Shown here one piece after another: positions 50,968 to 62,217 of a DNA stretch of 64,000 bases (the first letter of the stretch is position 1; each line of letters opens with the position of its first letter). Source of the DNA: Candidozyma auris (taxonomy: Eukaryota; Ascomycota; Pichiomycetes; Serinales; Metschnikowiaceae); contig NC_072816.1 of the NCBI RefSeq assembly GCF_003013715.1, positions 496,001-560,000 on the forward strand. The letters are read 5' to 3'. The notes below the pieces were generated by a model that worked only from the letters and a program-made list of their open reading frames with translations, made no database searches and was not told where the DNA came from. The position numbers were made by a program, and so were the translations under genes.

Positions 50968-52395
50968 ATGAACATGTCTGCTTCCCTCGCAACTGACGAG
51001 GACTGGCTGATTATTTCATCGTCGTCAGACATCGACGAAGAGTCCCAGGTAGGGTCCGGTCACGCTTCAGAAGCAGAGAATGCCCCTAGGGTTTCTACTG
51101 ATAACGCTACCATTGATAATGCTGCTGATACCACTGATGATGCGGACAAAATTGTTCCTGACGTTTCTGAGACAAACGTTTCTGACGTTCCTGACAGCTC
51201 TGTCAACACTTTGAAAGGCCACAGTGCGGTTCTCTCTTCTCCAGAGACTCCTGATTCAGGTGTAGGTGACGCTACTGTGGAGGACTCCGAGAAATCACTG
51301 GAGTCAAGCGTCACTCCGGAGTCGAAACCAGACGAAATTGGTGACGAGGAGAGTTCTCTGAATGAACAGAACCAGCAGGAATCGGCCCTTGTTGACTCCC
51401 CTACTCTCACTGCCTCGGACCCTGCTCCGAAGACGTCCTCCACAACTCCTTCACCACCACCCTCATGTTGCTCCTTCTCCTTTTGCAGAGCACTATCCGT
51501 CATTGACTCCAAGATTAGAAGTGCCTCTAGACTGCTCTATAGGGCCCTCTTTGCCGACTCCTTCTCGGCGCTCGACAAGAAGAGAAGAGATGTTCCCTTG
51601 GACATCTCCTTGTTCCAGCACGCCCGTTACTCCTTGTTGTCCGTGCTCAACCGCAACCAGGACCTCTTGTTGTATTACGCCATGGCGCTCGCTGTGTCGG
51701 TGCTTTCCGTGGCGGCGTTCCGCCCATCTACGCCAAAGCATGAGCCATCCTTGGGTGAAAAGCTAAATGCCTTGTGGACGGAATTTGCCTATGAGGAAAC
51801 TGTGTCAGAGAAGCCCCATTACTTCTTGTTTGCTCGTGCAGATATCCCCAAGCGCCAGTTGAAGATCGTCAAAGTGTGGAATAATGCTGTGGAGAGCGCA
51901 CCTGAAGTGTGGGCTGAGAGCTCCGAGGTGACTAAGCGCTTTTTGGAAGACAGCAGTGAGGTGACGAAACGCTTTTTGGAGGATAGTTCCGATCTCACTA
52001 AACGGTTCCTCGTAGGATCCGCTGCGTGGAGCAGGTCTCTGTGGGAGGAGTTGAGAAATCACCCCAACACTCAGCATCTCAAGACGATGTTGGAGACGGC
52101 AAAGGACAAAACCCTTGTGTTTGGAAACGAGCAGGCTCTTCCATTCATGAGAAAGGCAGCTTCGCAAGGCAGAAGCCACGCCGAAGCGTGGGCGTCCTAC
52201 TCAACGGACGTTGCCAAAGTTTGGGCGAAGCAGGCGGACCTTGTGTCTCGTGAGATGCAACAAAGAGCAACGCTGCTCTGGAAGCAGGCAGTCGAAGAGG
52301 CTCCTGCCATGAAGGAAGCACTTGACGCCACAAGCAGGGACTTGTATAAGCGTTCTGTTTGTATGCTCGAGCAACGCATGCTATGCGAACAGTGA
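50968..52395 (+). CDS. Predicted single-span membrane protein with AIM-like N terminus and amphipathic 11-residue repeats
   Basis: A 475-residue protein I do not recognise. Residues 10-16 (DEDWLII) match the Atg8-interacting motif W-x-x-I with acidic residues before it and a serine cluster after it (SSSSD). Residues 20-200 are acidic, Ser/Thr-rich and disordered. One hydrophobic span (LLLYYAMALAVSVLSVAAF, about 231-250) follows. Beyond it come long amphipathic helices, including three tandem 11-residue units SSEVTKRFLED, SSEVTKRFLED, SSDLTKRFLVG (318-350). The two first units differ at DNA level by silent changes. This layout parallels S. cerevisiae Atg39, the nucleophagy receptor, but I claim no homology. 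It may instead be a lipid-droplet or ER-shaping protein. Confidence 0.65.
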   Translation: MNMSASLATDEDWLIISSSSDIDEESQVGSGHASEAENAPRVSTDNATIDNAADTTDDADKIVPDVSETNVSDVPDSSVNTLKGHSAVLSSPETPDSGVGDATVEDSEKSLESSVTPESKPDEIGDEESSLNEQNQQESALVDSPTLTASDPAPKTSSTTPSPPPSCCSFSFCRALSVIDSKIRSASRLLYRALFADSFSALDKKRRDVPLDISLFQHARYSLLSVLNRNQDLLLYYAMALAVSVLSVAAFRPSTPKHEPSLGEKLNALWTEFAYEETVSEKPHYFLFARADIPKRQLKIVKVWNNAVESAPEVWAESSEVTKRFLEDSSEVTKRFLEDSSDLTKRFLVGSAAWSRSLWEELRNHPNTQHLKTMLETAKDKTLVFGNEQALPFMRKAASQGRSHAEAWASYSTDVAKVWAKQADLVSREMQQRATLLWKQAVEEAPAMKEALDATSRDLYKRSVCMLEQRMLCEQ

Positions 52396-52656
52396 AGCAA
52401 GTCTCAACGAAACCCCCTCATGTCTTTCAATATTTTGATGTTGCCCCATATCTAATGTGTTGTCCTCATCAACGGTATAGGTGTAATGTTTTGCTAGAGA
52501 TTGTGTTCTCAACTTCTCCTTCTCTATTTGGTTGCGAAAACGTTGTCCATTTCAGTGCTGGACCGAAATACAACCAGAAACGTGTCGTGCGCACACCACT
52601 ATATTCAGGCGGTTGGAAGATTTCAACGTCGACACCAGTTCTACTATCCATACAAA

Positions 52657-55600
52657 ATGGGTATGTCCAAACAGAAAATATTCAAGTGACATAATCTAAA
52701 TACTAACCCCAGGTATTCCAAAGTTCTTCAGGTTCATCTCGGAAAGATGGCCGTTGATCTCCCAGTTGGTCGAAGGTGACCACGTCCCCGAGTTCGACAA
52801 TTTGTACCTTGACATGAACTCGATTCTTCACACGTGTACGCATTCAAACGTACCCAGCTTAAGCAGAATGAGCGACGATCAGATATATGCCGCCATCTTC
52901 AATTACATTGACCATTTGTTCGATATCATCAAACCCAAAGAGGTGTTCTACATGGCCATCGACGGTGTGGCTCCAAGAGCTAAGATGAACCAGCAGCGTG
53001 CGAGAAGATTCAGAACGGCGTTTGAGGCAGAGGAAAATTTGAAGAAGGCCATTGAGTCTGGTGCAGAAATTCCCAAAGAGGATCCGTTTGACTCAAACGC
53101 CATCACGCCAGGTACAGAGTTCATGGCCAACTTGACAGACAATTTGAAGTATTTCATTCACAAGAAGATGACCGAGGACACTCGTTGGTCAAGCATCAAG
53201 GTGGTGCTTTCGGGCCATGAGGTACCTGGTGAAGGTGAGCACAAAATCATGCAGTTTATTCGAACCATGAAATCGCAGCCCAGCTATAACCCCAACTTGA
53301 GACACTGTATCTACGGTTTGGACGCCGACTTGATCATGTTGGGGATGGTGACGCACGACTCGCATTTCTCGTTATTGCGTGAAGAAGTGACGTTTGGCCC
53401 TGGGTCGCAAAATAAGAGTAATGACGTTCACGACCAAAAGTTTTTCTTGTTGCATTTGTCTTTGCTTAGAGAGTACTTGGCGTTGGAGTTCAAGGACTTG
53501 GAAAACAACATTTCGTTTGAGTACGACTTTGAGCGCGTCTTGGACGACTTCATTTTAATTATGTACGTCATTGGTAACGATTTCTTGCCCAATTTGCCCG
53601 ATTTGCACATCAATAAGGGTGCGTTCCCGCTTTTGCTTGGAACATTCAAGCAGGCCATGCTTCATTCAGACGGCTACTTAAACGAGGGAGGTAAGATTAA
53701 TTTCAAGAGATTTGGCACCTGGCTCGAGTACTTGTCAGAGTTCGAGTTGGAGAACTTTGAGAGACAGGACGTTGATGTCGACTGGTTCAACAAGAGGTTG
53801 GAAGAGATCTCTATCACCGGTGAGAGGAAGAGAGAGCGTTCTGGTAAATTGTTGGTTTTGAAAGATCAAAAGAAGCTAGTCTACCTTTTGAAGCCCTACT
53901 TGTTGGAAGTGGGCCAGCGTCCAATCAAGGAGCTTTTAGAGCTTGCAAACAACGAAGAATTACCTACGCTTCCTTTACCGAAAGATGAAGTGGAAAACCA
54001 TATCGAATTTTTGAAACAATTCGCTTTGGAAGCAGGCTTCCTTATAGTGCACTCGAAGTCCAAGGATACTTACGAAGCTATTATTGACGTTGACGGCATC
54101 TCACCTTACGAAAGCCTTGAGGATTATGAAGAGAGAATTGCTGACTTGAAGAAGGTTATTAGGAAATACCAGTCGGCCAACATGTTTGCTACTGAAGAGT
54201 TGATGAAGGAGACTAAGGACTTGTATGATGAGAAGTTTATGGAATGGAAAGACAAATACTACAGAAACAAGTTGAAGTTCTCCATTCATGACAAGGAAAA
54301 GATGGTTGATTTGACAAGGCATTATTTGGAAGGTTTACAATGGGTGTTGTATTATTACTACAAAGGTTGCCGTTCTTGGAGTTGGTACTTCAGGTTTCAC
54401 TATGCTCCAAGAATTTCCGACATTTCGATTGGTATAAAAGACATGTTGGAGAAGAACGAAACGGAGATTCAATTCGAGCAGTCGACTCCTTTCAAGCCAT
54501 TCGAACAGCTTATGGCAGTCTTGCCTGCTAGATCACGCAAATTGATGCCTGATGTTTATAGACCTTTGATGACTGATGAGCATTCTCCAATTAAGGATTT
54601 CTACCCTCATGAAGTTGACATCGATCTCAACGGAAAGACTGCTTCGTGGGAAGCTGTTGTGTTGTTAGATTTTGTTGACGAGAAAAGACTTCTTGAGGCA
54701 CTCAAGCCTATTGAAGCAAAGCTTCTGCCAGAAGAAGCCAGAAGAAATGGCCACGGCAAGGATATTATCTTTATTTTCAATCCTCAGAATGACTCGGTAT
54801 ACCCAACACCACTCCCGGGCTTCTTCCACGATATCGAACATGACAGGTGTTATGAGGAGCAGTTCGAGTTGCCTGATTTAGACCCTGACTTCAAGTTTAC
54901 TCTACCAGAAGGGGCTAAACTAGGAAAAGAGCTCTTGGCCGGTTTTCCTACTCTCTATACTTTGCCGTTCACTTCTGAGTTATACTTGCTGGAGGTTAAG
55001 ATCTTCAACTATCCATCCAGATCGGAGTCAATGAATCTTACCATTGATAACATTTGGAATGATATTTCGACGGAGCAATTTAGCCAAAGATTCTTGGGGA
55101 AGATTGTCTACAGTAATTGGCCGTTCTTGACAGAATCGAGAATCACTGAAGTTTGGGACGGAGAATACAAGTATGAGAAGATAAAGTCCGGCCAGACCCG
55201 GAAGTTTGTTTCCAATCAGCTTACTCCAGACGAACAAAGAGAGTTCAAACAAATGTCTTCAAGTCTTCGCGGTGAATATGCCAAGACCAAGGCCGTACAC
55301 CTCGAAACCATTGAAGCAATTGTGTTTGTTCAACGTATCAAGGGAATGGTAAGAGCTCAGTCTGGTGCATATGTCAAAGCCTTTAGCAATGAGCTGGAGC
55401 CATATCCTATACAAATGATTGTTGAGAGCGTTGTGAACGAGGATGAAAGATTTGCAGTCAAGCCTCCGATGCCGATTGACGAGGAGTTCCCTGTCGGATT
55501 GCCTGTCGTATTTTTGGGAGCGTTTGCCTACGGCGCCCCTGCTACCGTTGCCGGCTATTCCGGAAATGATAAGATCAACATAAGAGTGGAGAAAATTCAG

Positions 55601-57064
55601 TCTCAGTTGGAACCAACAATTGGCAAGAAACGTGTCGAGATGGAAGCTCAAGAAATCAGGTACCTCACATCGTATGATGCAGCCAAGGTGCTTAAAATAA
55701 ACGGGTTGTTCTTATCCAAGATCACTGGCGCTTACATGCTCAAAGACAAGAAGGGTGGGCGTACTAATGTGGGCTTGGAGATCAAGTTTGATGCCCGTCG
55801 TTTGAAGGTTTTGGGCTACACTAAGAAGAATGGAAGATTCTGGGAGTATTCTCCGTTGGCCATTGAATTGATCAAAGAATACCGAAGTAAATTTCCAAAG
55901 CTATTCAACAACCTCCTTAGTCTCAAGGACCGTCGTGACATGCCTCTTATCGACGAAGTGAGCAATGAGGAGGAAGTGAAAGAAGTGCGTAAGTGGTTGA
56001 AGCTGGTTAAGGCTGACATGATCCAGGTGTCTTTAGAGTCAGAGTCCTTGACGAAATTCAGTATTGCTGCAATCGAGGAGTACATGGAGGACTACATCAG
56101 CAAACCACTTCCCTTGTCAAATAAGGACATCAAGGGCGTGCCGAAGGAAGCCATCATCAACCCGAGCGCGTCATACCAGTTGTTGGGTAACCAAAGATAC
56201 GACCTTGGGGACCGAGTGATCTACGTCCAGGATTCCGGTAAGGTTCCTAAATTGACCAAGGGTACTGTTGTGAGCATTACTGCTGTTGGCACCAAGACTT
56301 CTTTGGGGGTGGTGTTTGATAAGCCTCTTGTGAACGGTAACAATATGAACGGGAAGTTGAAGACGAATAGAGGTATGATTATAGATTCCTCACTTGTTTT
56401 GAACATCACCAATAGACAGTTGGTGTTCCACTCAAAGGCCTCCAAAACGAAAAAACCTTTGACTGATCAAGAAAAGGCTGCCAGAGCCAAGCAGGCTGAA
56501 GCTGCTAGATTGAAGAAGCTTGCTGAGGAAGAGAAGGCAAGAAAAGAACAATCCTCCAAGACAACGAATGAAATTCTTTCAATTCTCAGAAAGAATAAGG
56601 AGGTCGATGCGAACAATCTGGAGAAGACCGAGGAGAAGGCTGAAAAAGGCATTGAGCTCAACGAGGCCCCCTCACAAGATCCTAGTCGCGCTAGACAGAT
56701 ATACGGTCAGATTTATCAGAAGATCATGAGTGAAGGAGGGCTGGTGAATGGTAATGTGGCTGTACCGCCTACATTCAGCCAACGTCCGATTATAGCAGGC
56801 GGAGCGGTTCCCATTGTGCCTGGCGTCCCATTGCCCCCACAATACTTCCAGCAGCTACCACCTCCACAGCAGCCAATGCCAGCTCATTTGACCAGAAACG
56901 AACCCTCCGGCTCTTCAAACCAACATCGCCAAAACGGCCCTAGCAGTTCGCAAAGAGGTGGTCGTGGTGGTAGAGGCGGCAGAGGTGGCAGAGGTGGAGC
57001 CAGGGGCGGCAGAGGTAGAGGCCGTGGCGGCAGAGGAGAATCCTCAGCTCAGCAGAGCAGTTAA
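52657..57064 (+). CDS. XRN1: 5'-3' exoribonuclease Xrn1 (two exons)
   Basis: Joining 52657-52660 to 52713-57064 gives 1451 residues beginning MGIPKFFRFISERWPLISQLV, the invariant Xrn1 start. The unspliced frame would start at an internal ATG (52754) and lack this motif. The catalytic part has LDMNSILH, FYMAIDGVAPRAKMNQQRARRFR, GEGEHKIMQF and YGLDADLIMLG, then the D1-D4, SH3-like and winged domains. The C terminus has an RGG-rich tail coded at about 56956-57045. It degrades decapped mRNA in the cytoplasm, the step after Lsm1-dependent decapping. A TGGTTGCGAAAA motif variant is near 52530. Confidence 0.97.
52661..52712 (+). other. XRN1: XRN1 intron after a 4-nt coding exon
   Basis: A 52-nt intron with donor GTATGT, branch TACTAAC (52701-52707) and acceptor CCCAG ending at 52712. 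The coding part of exon 1 is only ATGG. The reading frame continues as GT ATT CCA, giving the conserved MGIPKFF start. Confidence 0.93.
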
Positions 57065-57191
57065 TATCCTTATCCATAGTTTAGGTAACGAAAAGGAACG
57101 ATTGAATACTTTGTAGCATAGCAACTACATCTATGTTATTGTTATCAAATTTGAAGTAGGCTATTTACATGAATCACGGTGCTAAGCACCA

Positions 57192-57589
57192 CTAAGCTGA
57201 AGTCTTAGAGTTTTGCAGTTGTGAGCTTTCTTGACCTTTGCTGTGTTGATCAGCAGGTCCTGAAGTATCAGTTTTGGTTTCAGCGCTGTCTCCTGGGAGA
57301 TTCACCAACCCAAGAGAGTCCCAGTCGGACTTTTCCATGAGCTGGTTGTCCATTCGACACTGAAGGTAGTTTTTAGCAAGAATTCTGCAGTTTGGAGCAT
57401 TCTTGTTCTCCGTAAACTTCATACACTTGAGGTACTCCATCATTTGGTTTTTGCAATCACCGTAGTGGTCCAAAGGGAAAGCGCCTCTTTCGGGCGGAGT
57501 TGGCGTCCAACCTCTGAAGTTTCCACCTGATGTTAGTGAGCTCGAAGGATCAGATAGCAATTCGACATACCTGGAGCGCCGCTAGCCAT
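57192..57589 (-). CDS. COX19: Cytochrome c oxidase assembly factor Cox19 (two exons)
   Basis: Joining 57589-57571 and 57526-57192 on the minus strand gives 117 residues: [27 protein letters not shown] and so on. Twin CX9C motifs are present ([11 protein letters not shown] and [11 protein letters not shown]), and [17 protein letters not shown] matches Cox19. It is an intermembrane-space protein imported via Mia40 and needed for copper delivery to cytochrome oxidase. The unspliced frame begins at an upstream TG-poor segment (57560) that translates intron sequence and must be wrong. The C-terminal tail (about 85-117) is polar and disordered. It is convergent with XRN1 with 127 bases between stops. 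Confidence 0.95.
57527..57570 (-). other. COX19: COX19 intron (44 nt)
   Basis: On the minus strand: donor GTATGT, branch CACTAAC (57532-57538) and acceptor ATCAG. Only five bases lie between the branch heptamer and the exon. At 44 nt it is among the shortest yeast introns I could describe. Confidence 0.9.
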
Positions 57590-58653
57590 TGTTTTAGATT
57601 ACGTTTCAAAAGAGTTAAAGTAGATAGAAGAAATCGGGCCACCGGTCACGTGTGGCAACAGAAATAGCGGTTGAGTAGAAAGTTGATATGGAGAAAGGAA
57701 ACAAATAAAAAAGAATAGAAAATAAGATAAGACATGGTTGATGGATGAGGAGACGAAGGGGAAAAAAATGTTGCATTACCGGATTGTCAGTATCTCTTGT
57801 TGGGTGGGTGCTAATTGCAATTTTAGCAGCAACAATCCATTTGTGTGCGATACTAGTAACGTTGAGAGCCTTCGAAAGTAAGCTGGACTAAAGCCCAACA
57901 CTCTGACTTCAAACAATCAAAAGTATACGTACACAATTTTTTTTGGAACGAATACGTATAGAAATTTACCTCAGATTTCAATCTACCAAAGCGGGCAATT
58001 TTTGCAATACCATATCATCAAAATAGCTCCTCGCATGTGGCTGCAAAATGATTTGAAATTCTACACGATACATCAGTTGGCGTCGTCCAATTTGAAATCT
58101 TAAGAGGAAGAGGGATCCTTTAGCTATGGCCGCTAGCGTACACTCAGAATGGCTTACGCTATGTAATTTCCATCCAAGAAATATCTGGGATTGCGAGTAT
58201 CACAATCAAAGGTTCATTGAGAATTACCCTCGCTAGCGAATGGTTTCTTGCAATTGGAAGATACAATGTTGTCTGAACAAGTACTAATCTTGTAGCCAGC
58301 ACAGCTTCTTTGGCTGATTCTGCTTTTGGTAGCTCATCAACACGCTGCCAACTTACCTGAGTACTTCCTTCTTTCCCTCTGATCTCCTCCTTTCCGAAAA
58401 CCATCTAAACTCCTTCCAAAATATTCTAGAACAATAATTTGGGAAAGCCTAACCAAAAAGCGTGGCTGAATCTTTGCAATTGCCTTTATCTCTCTCGTAC
58501 GACTTTCCCTTCTGATCACAGCTTCTCTGCTTACTTACCCTAAATGGATGGCTGCGAAAAGTAACTCCAAACACGACAGAAGCCTATAAAAGGCCAAGCT
58601 GTCCCCAGTTCCTAGGATTTTTCTCTCTATTACCTCTTCTTCTTACAGTGACT
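57590..58653. other. 1.1 kb divergent promoter COX19 / unknown gene
   Basis: The region has a TCACGTGTGGC box near 57644-57652, two copies of the recurrent motif (58038-58049 and 58549-58560), and TATAAAAG at 58585-58592 in front of the downstream gene. Frames in it lack coding character. Confidence 0.5.
58585..58592 (+). promoter_or_regulatory. TATA box of the unknown gene at 58654
   Basis: TATAAAAG lies 69 bases before the ATG and 25 bases after a full recurrent motif copy (58549-58560), the closest pairing of that motif with a core promoter in this window. Confidence 0.6.
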
Positions 58654-60030
58654 ATGAACTTCTTTCAGAAATCCAAGTCGCTTTCCACCACCAGTGTTAC
58701 CACTCCTGCAACAAACGCAGGTCTCTTTGCTTGTGGCCCTCACCTTGCGAAAAAGGCCCAGCTGTTAAAAATTCCAGGAAGCTCTCCCACGACCAGGGTA
58801 TCTCCAGAATTAGCAGATACTGTGGCCGCTCCACAATATTTTAGGCTCCCTCAAAAGGCGGGCCCTAAGAAATTGTTCGCCTGTTTGGACACAAGAGCCA
58901 ACATGGTACCGAAATTTCTCAAAACCTCTAAGTACGTTCTCCACGAGTGTGGGCAAGTCATGAAGATGTTCTTTGGTGACATTGATCTTGATACGCTCAG
59001 TATGCTGACTGGAGGACCTCCTCTTTCACCCCAAACAACTTCAAGCACGTCTACCAGCACCTCTTCAATTTCCAGTGCTTGTCGAAACTCAAAGGAGATA
59101 TTGTCTACTCCACAACGTGTGGATCTCACCTTTACAAGCAAGTTGGCTAATACCGAGCTAGCCTCCCCTTTGCTCTACAAAAAGAGCAGAAGCCAACTTG
59201 CCGACCTCGAACCCTTTGTACCATCTAAACCACAAAATCCCAAAGTGACTTTTTTTGAAGACACTTCAGATCCTCTTTTCAGGCGATCTTTCCCTAGGAG
59301 CATACTCAAGGTGCCAAACCAGGATGTCGCTTCCTTCGAGCCGTACAAATGGCAGAATGTCACATTTGCTGGCTTCTCCAGGCTTGTACAGAAGACATTT
59401 ACGGCAGTTGATGAGGATTCTCCTTCTGAAAACGCTCTCAATTCCTTATTGGGATCTCTTTACTCTGTACTTGAAAATGAAGTCATCTTCAAGGTCAAAG
59501 ATAACTATGTCGACTACGGCAGCCGCTTTACCGCCTTGAGAAGCTCAATCTCATCGATTCATGCCAATCTTCGTGGTTTGGCCAACGAGTTGGAATGTAT
59601 CAATGACGACCATGAAAGCGGAATCAAAGTGACGTCAAGACTCGAGAGTTTTCATGAAAGATTGGCTTTGGCGAATAAGCGCTACCATTCGGTTTCGTCT
59701 AAGCTTACTGCCTCTTCTGAAGGTGCAAAGAAGACACAAACACAAATTCTTTCTGACTTTGACGAGTGCAAAAGACTTTGCAACCTCGTGCACAAACACC
59801 AGGCTGAGGTACTTGGCGACCGGTACTTGAACACTGCCTTTCCTCATATCAAGCTCTTTAGTAAGAACACGGCATTCATTCGTCGTTTCAAGCCAGCTGC
59901 TTTTACTAAGAGCCACGTTGACCAATTATGTGATAGCGATTTCTCCCTCCATAGAACCAAGGTGTTGATGAAGTCGCTTAAAAGTGTCTCTCAGAGACTC
60001 CAGAGGCAAGTCATTTTGGCTGCCGTTTGA
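58654..60030 (+). CDS. Uncharacterised protein, Ser/Thr-rich with C-terminal helical domain
   Basis: A 458-residue protein I do not recognise. The open frame begins with a GTG at 58648, but the first ATG is at 58654 (MNFFQKSKSLSTTSVTT), which I use. The N-terminal half is disordered and Ser/Thr/Pro-rich, with a poly-Ser/Thr run near 130. Residues about 200-458 are more ordered: KVTFFEDTSDPLFRRSFPRSILKVPNQ, then a long helical stretch (SRFTALRSSISSIHANLRGLANELECI) and basic, helical C-terminal segments (CKRLCNLVHKHQAEVLGDRYL). No signal peptide or membrane span. The fold could be a BAR-like or coiled-coil dimer, but this is speculation. Coding character is good, so I take it as a real gene. 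Confidence 0.75.
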   Translation: MNFFQKSKSLSTTSVTTPATNAGLFACGPHLAKKAQLLKIPGSSPTTRVSPELADTVAAPQYFRLPQKAGPKKLFACLDTRANMVPKFLKTSKYVLHECGQVMKMFFGDIDLDTLSMLTGGPPLSPQTTSSTSTSTSSISSACRNSKEILSTPQRVDLTFTSKLANTELASPLLYKKSRSQLADLEPFVPSKPQNPKVTFFEDTSDPLFRRSFPRSILKVPNQDVASFEPYKWQNVTFAGFSRLVQKTFTAVDEDSPSENALNSLLGSLYSVLENEVIFKVKDNYVDYGSRFTALRSSISSIHANLRGLANELECINDDHESGIKVTSRLESFHERLALANKRYHSVSSKLTASSEGAKKTQTQILSDFDECKRLCNLVHKHQAEVLGDRYLNTAFPHIKLFSKNTAFIRRFKPAAFTKSHVDQLCDSDFSLHRTKVLMKSLKSVSQRLQRQVILAAV

Positions 60031-62217
60031 TATAGATTTACAAAGTAGAATTAATTGCATTTTAGAAAAAGAATTTGTATTGATTCCTGACACTGTAGAT
60101 AATAACTTGTACATCCATTCATTAGGTGTCGTAAGTTTATGCCTGCTTGGTAATCTTGATGAGTTGCAATCATCATCTGATTTTTCCGAACATCAAAGAC
60201 CCAGACCAGCATCCAAGTACTCCAAGACAGAAGTTCTATAACAAATTCGATTTCTGACAAACAATGGAGATTAGCTGATTAAGCCGGGCCACAGGGCGAC
60301 TTCTCTTTATGAAGCATGTGCTATACTGCAATACCCATCTGTAGAAGTAGCCATTTATCCAGACTGGATTTACTCTCAAACTTAGTAGCGGATATGAAAC
60401 TTCACAAATCGTGATATGAATGCACCAAACGTGCTGAAGCCGGCTTGATCCAAATAATAGTACGGCAGCTCATTTCATCATCAAAATAGTTGCCTGGGAC
60501 AGATTTGATACCTATCGCACTTGAAGGATTAACTGACAATGCAATCCTAAGCATAATCATAAACCTATGTGAATCTCATCAAGGGTGATCCGAAGGCTAT
60601 CCAGTGATTTGTCATTTCAGAATCGTAATAAGACGCTTAACGTGAAAGTACAAAAGCACAGTAGATAACTCAGTGTCGACAATTCTAAGCTCAAATACCA
60701 AAGACGGCAGCAGAATCTCCTGGCTTACACAAAATGACGAAATTCTCTGTGTAATCTACACCTGAATGTCATAGTTTATTTGTCGCTGATCCATAGACCA
60801 AGGAGGTAAATCAAGAGCCCAATGATGTCAGACAGACTTCTTGAAAAACCATTGCTCGTATCAAGACAAACCCTGTCCAAAAAAGCCAACTAGTGATCTC
60901 TATTTCCATCGAAGATTCAGTAGGTGCCGCTTTTGGCAATCGAGGCAAGCAACCAATTGCACCCCAAGTTTTACTAGCACTAATCTACATGTGATCAGTC
61001 ACTACATCACTGTATGCTATGTCCAGTCGAGCTACGAAGCCAACCTTTAGTGTTTTGAGTAGCCGTCACTTCTTGAATGGAATGGCTGCAAAATACCTTT
61101 TCTGGGGGAAGGGCACTCCTCCAGCATTGATGCACACACCGACTATGCCACCACAAAGTATGTATGGCAGAGTTCTAGCTACCCAAAAGACCAAAAACTA
61201 TATCAAAAAAAAAAGAATACTTTTGGGTTTTGGGGAAATTGATGGAGGGTATGTTGTGCTGGGGTCGGCTGGTGCACGGGTGTTTTGGCCAGCCTCAACA
61301 AACCAACAGTTGGCCAGTCACTGGCGTCCTGCATATAAGATGGCGGCCTCCTACCGGCTGTGGCTACTGGATTGAGCGCTCGGCAGGACGCCAAAAAGAA
61401 GCGTGCCAAAAAAAATAAACGAGCAAAACCCAGAAACGCTGCGCGCGAATCCTATTTCCCCCCCGGCCAATGGCGGGTGGTGGGCCCCCTCTCGGATGGG
61501 CGGAACCCGCCTCGGGTCTTGTGACAACGTTAATGCCGAGGCGAAAAAACGGTGCTCCAGGCTCTGGAGTTAAAACACGCTGGAGGGATTTTAAAACATG
61601 AACCGGGAGAACCCCAAGGTTCTCCCCTGGGCTTTGCCTGTGACTCACGAGTCACAAAACACCGAGGCACGACTTTTCGCACACTAGCTTTGTGCCCCAG
61701 ATTCTGGCTGCGAAAAGCCGTGCTGAGGGATTTCGACAGTGGAGTAGCAGCAGGCGACAAAGTCGAAGAAACAGTCGAAAAAGTAGAAAAATCTCGTTCT
61801 TCCTCTGAGTGGAAATGTCGTTTCCCTACTTTTTCTCTTTCCAGCCGGCTGGGCCCGTTTTCTCCAAGCATAGCACCTCACACAGTTATGCCCGCTAATG
61901 CGGAGACGCCCAATGAACTTTTTCACGTCTCTGCGACTTTTTCCGTATACCGAAGAAAGCCTTCTCGGTTGAGTCTTGAGAAGAAAAAAAAAAGGAAACA
62001 AACGTCCTCCGCAGAGTCGAAACTCTACATCTTTATATATATATTTTTTTTTTCCTTTTGGTTTATTTCATAGACCGGATCACCTCCAGATCCGTTTCTT
62101 GTTTGTGCCTCGTTTTCCATTTCCCTGTTCTTCTAGTTACTAGCAGTTTGTACTAGTATACTCGAGTGTTTCAATCTTCAGCCCACTGGCACAAAGTTTT
62201 TCCACCGTTCCCATACC
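60031..62217. other. 2.2 kb ORF-free region before AGC1
   Basis: No convincing gene. It includes recurrent motif copies at 61083-61094 and 61705-61716, a CT-rich tract, a poly-A run near 61205 and 61983, and an AT-rich TATA-like stretch (about 62030-62052) ahead of AGC1. The part from 61400 to 61650 is GC-rich for this genome (CCCCCCCCGGCC, then GGTGGTGGGCCC). No Pol III gene is apparent. Confidence 0.45.
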
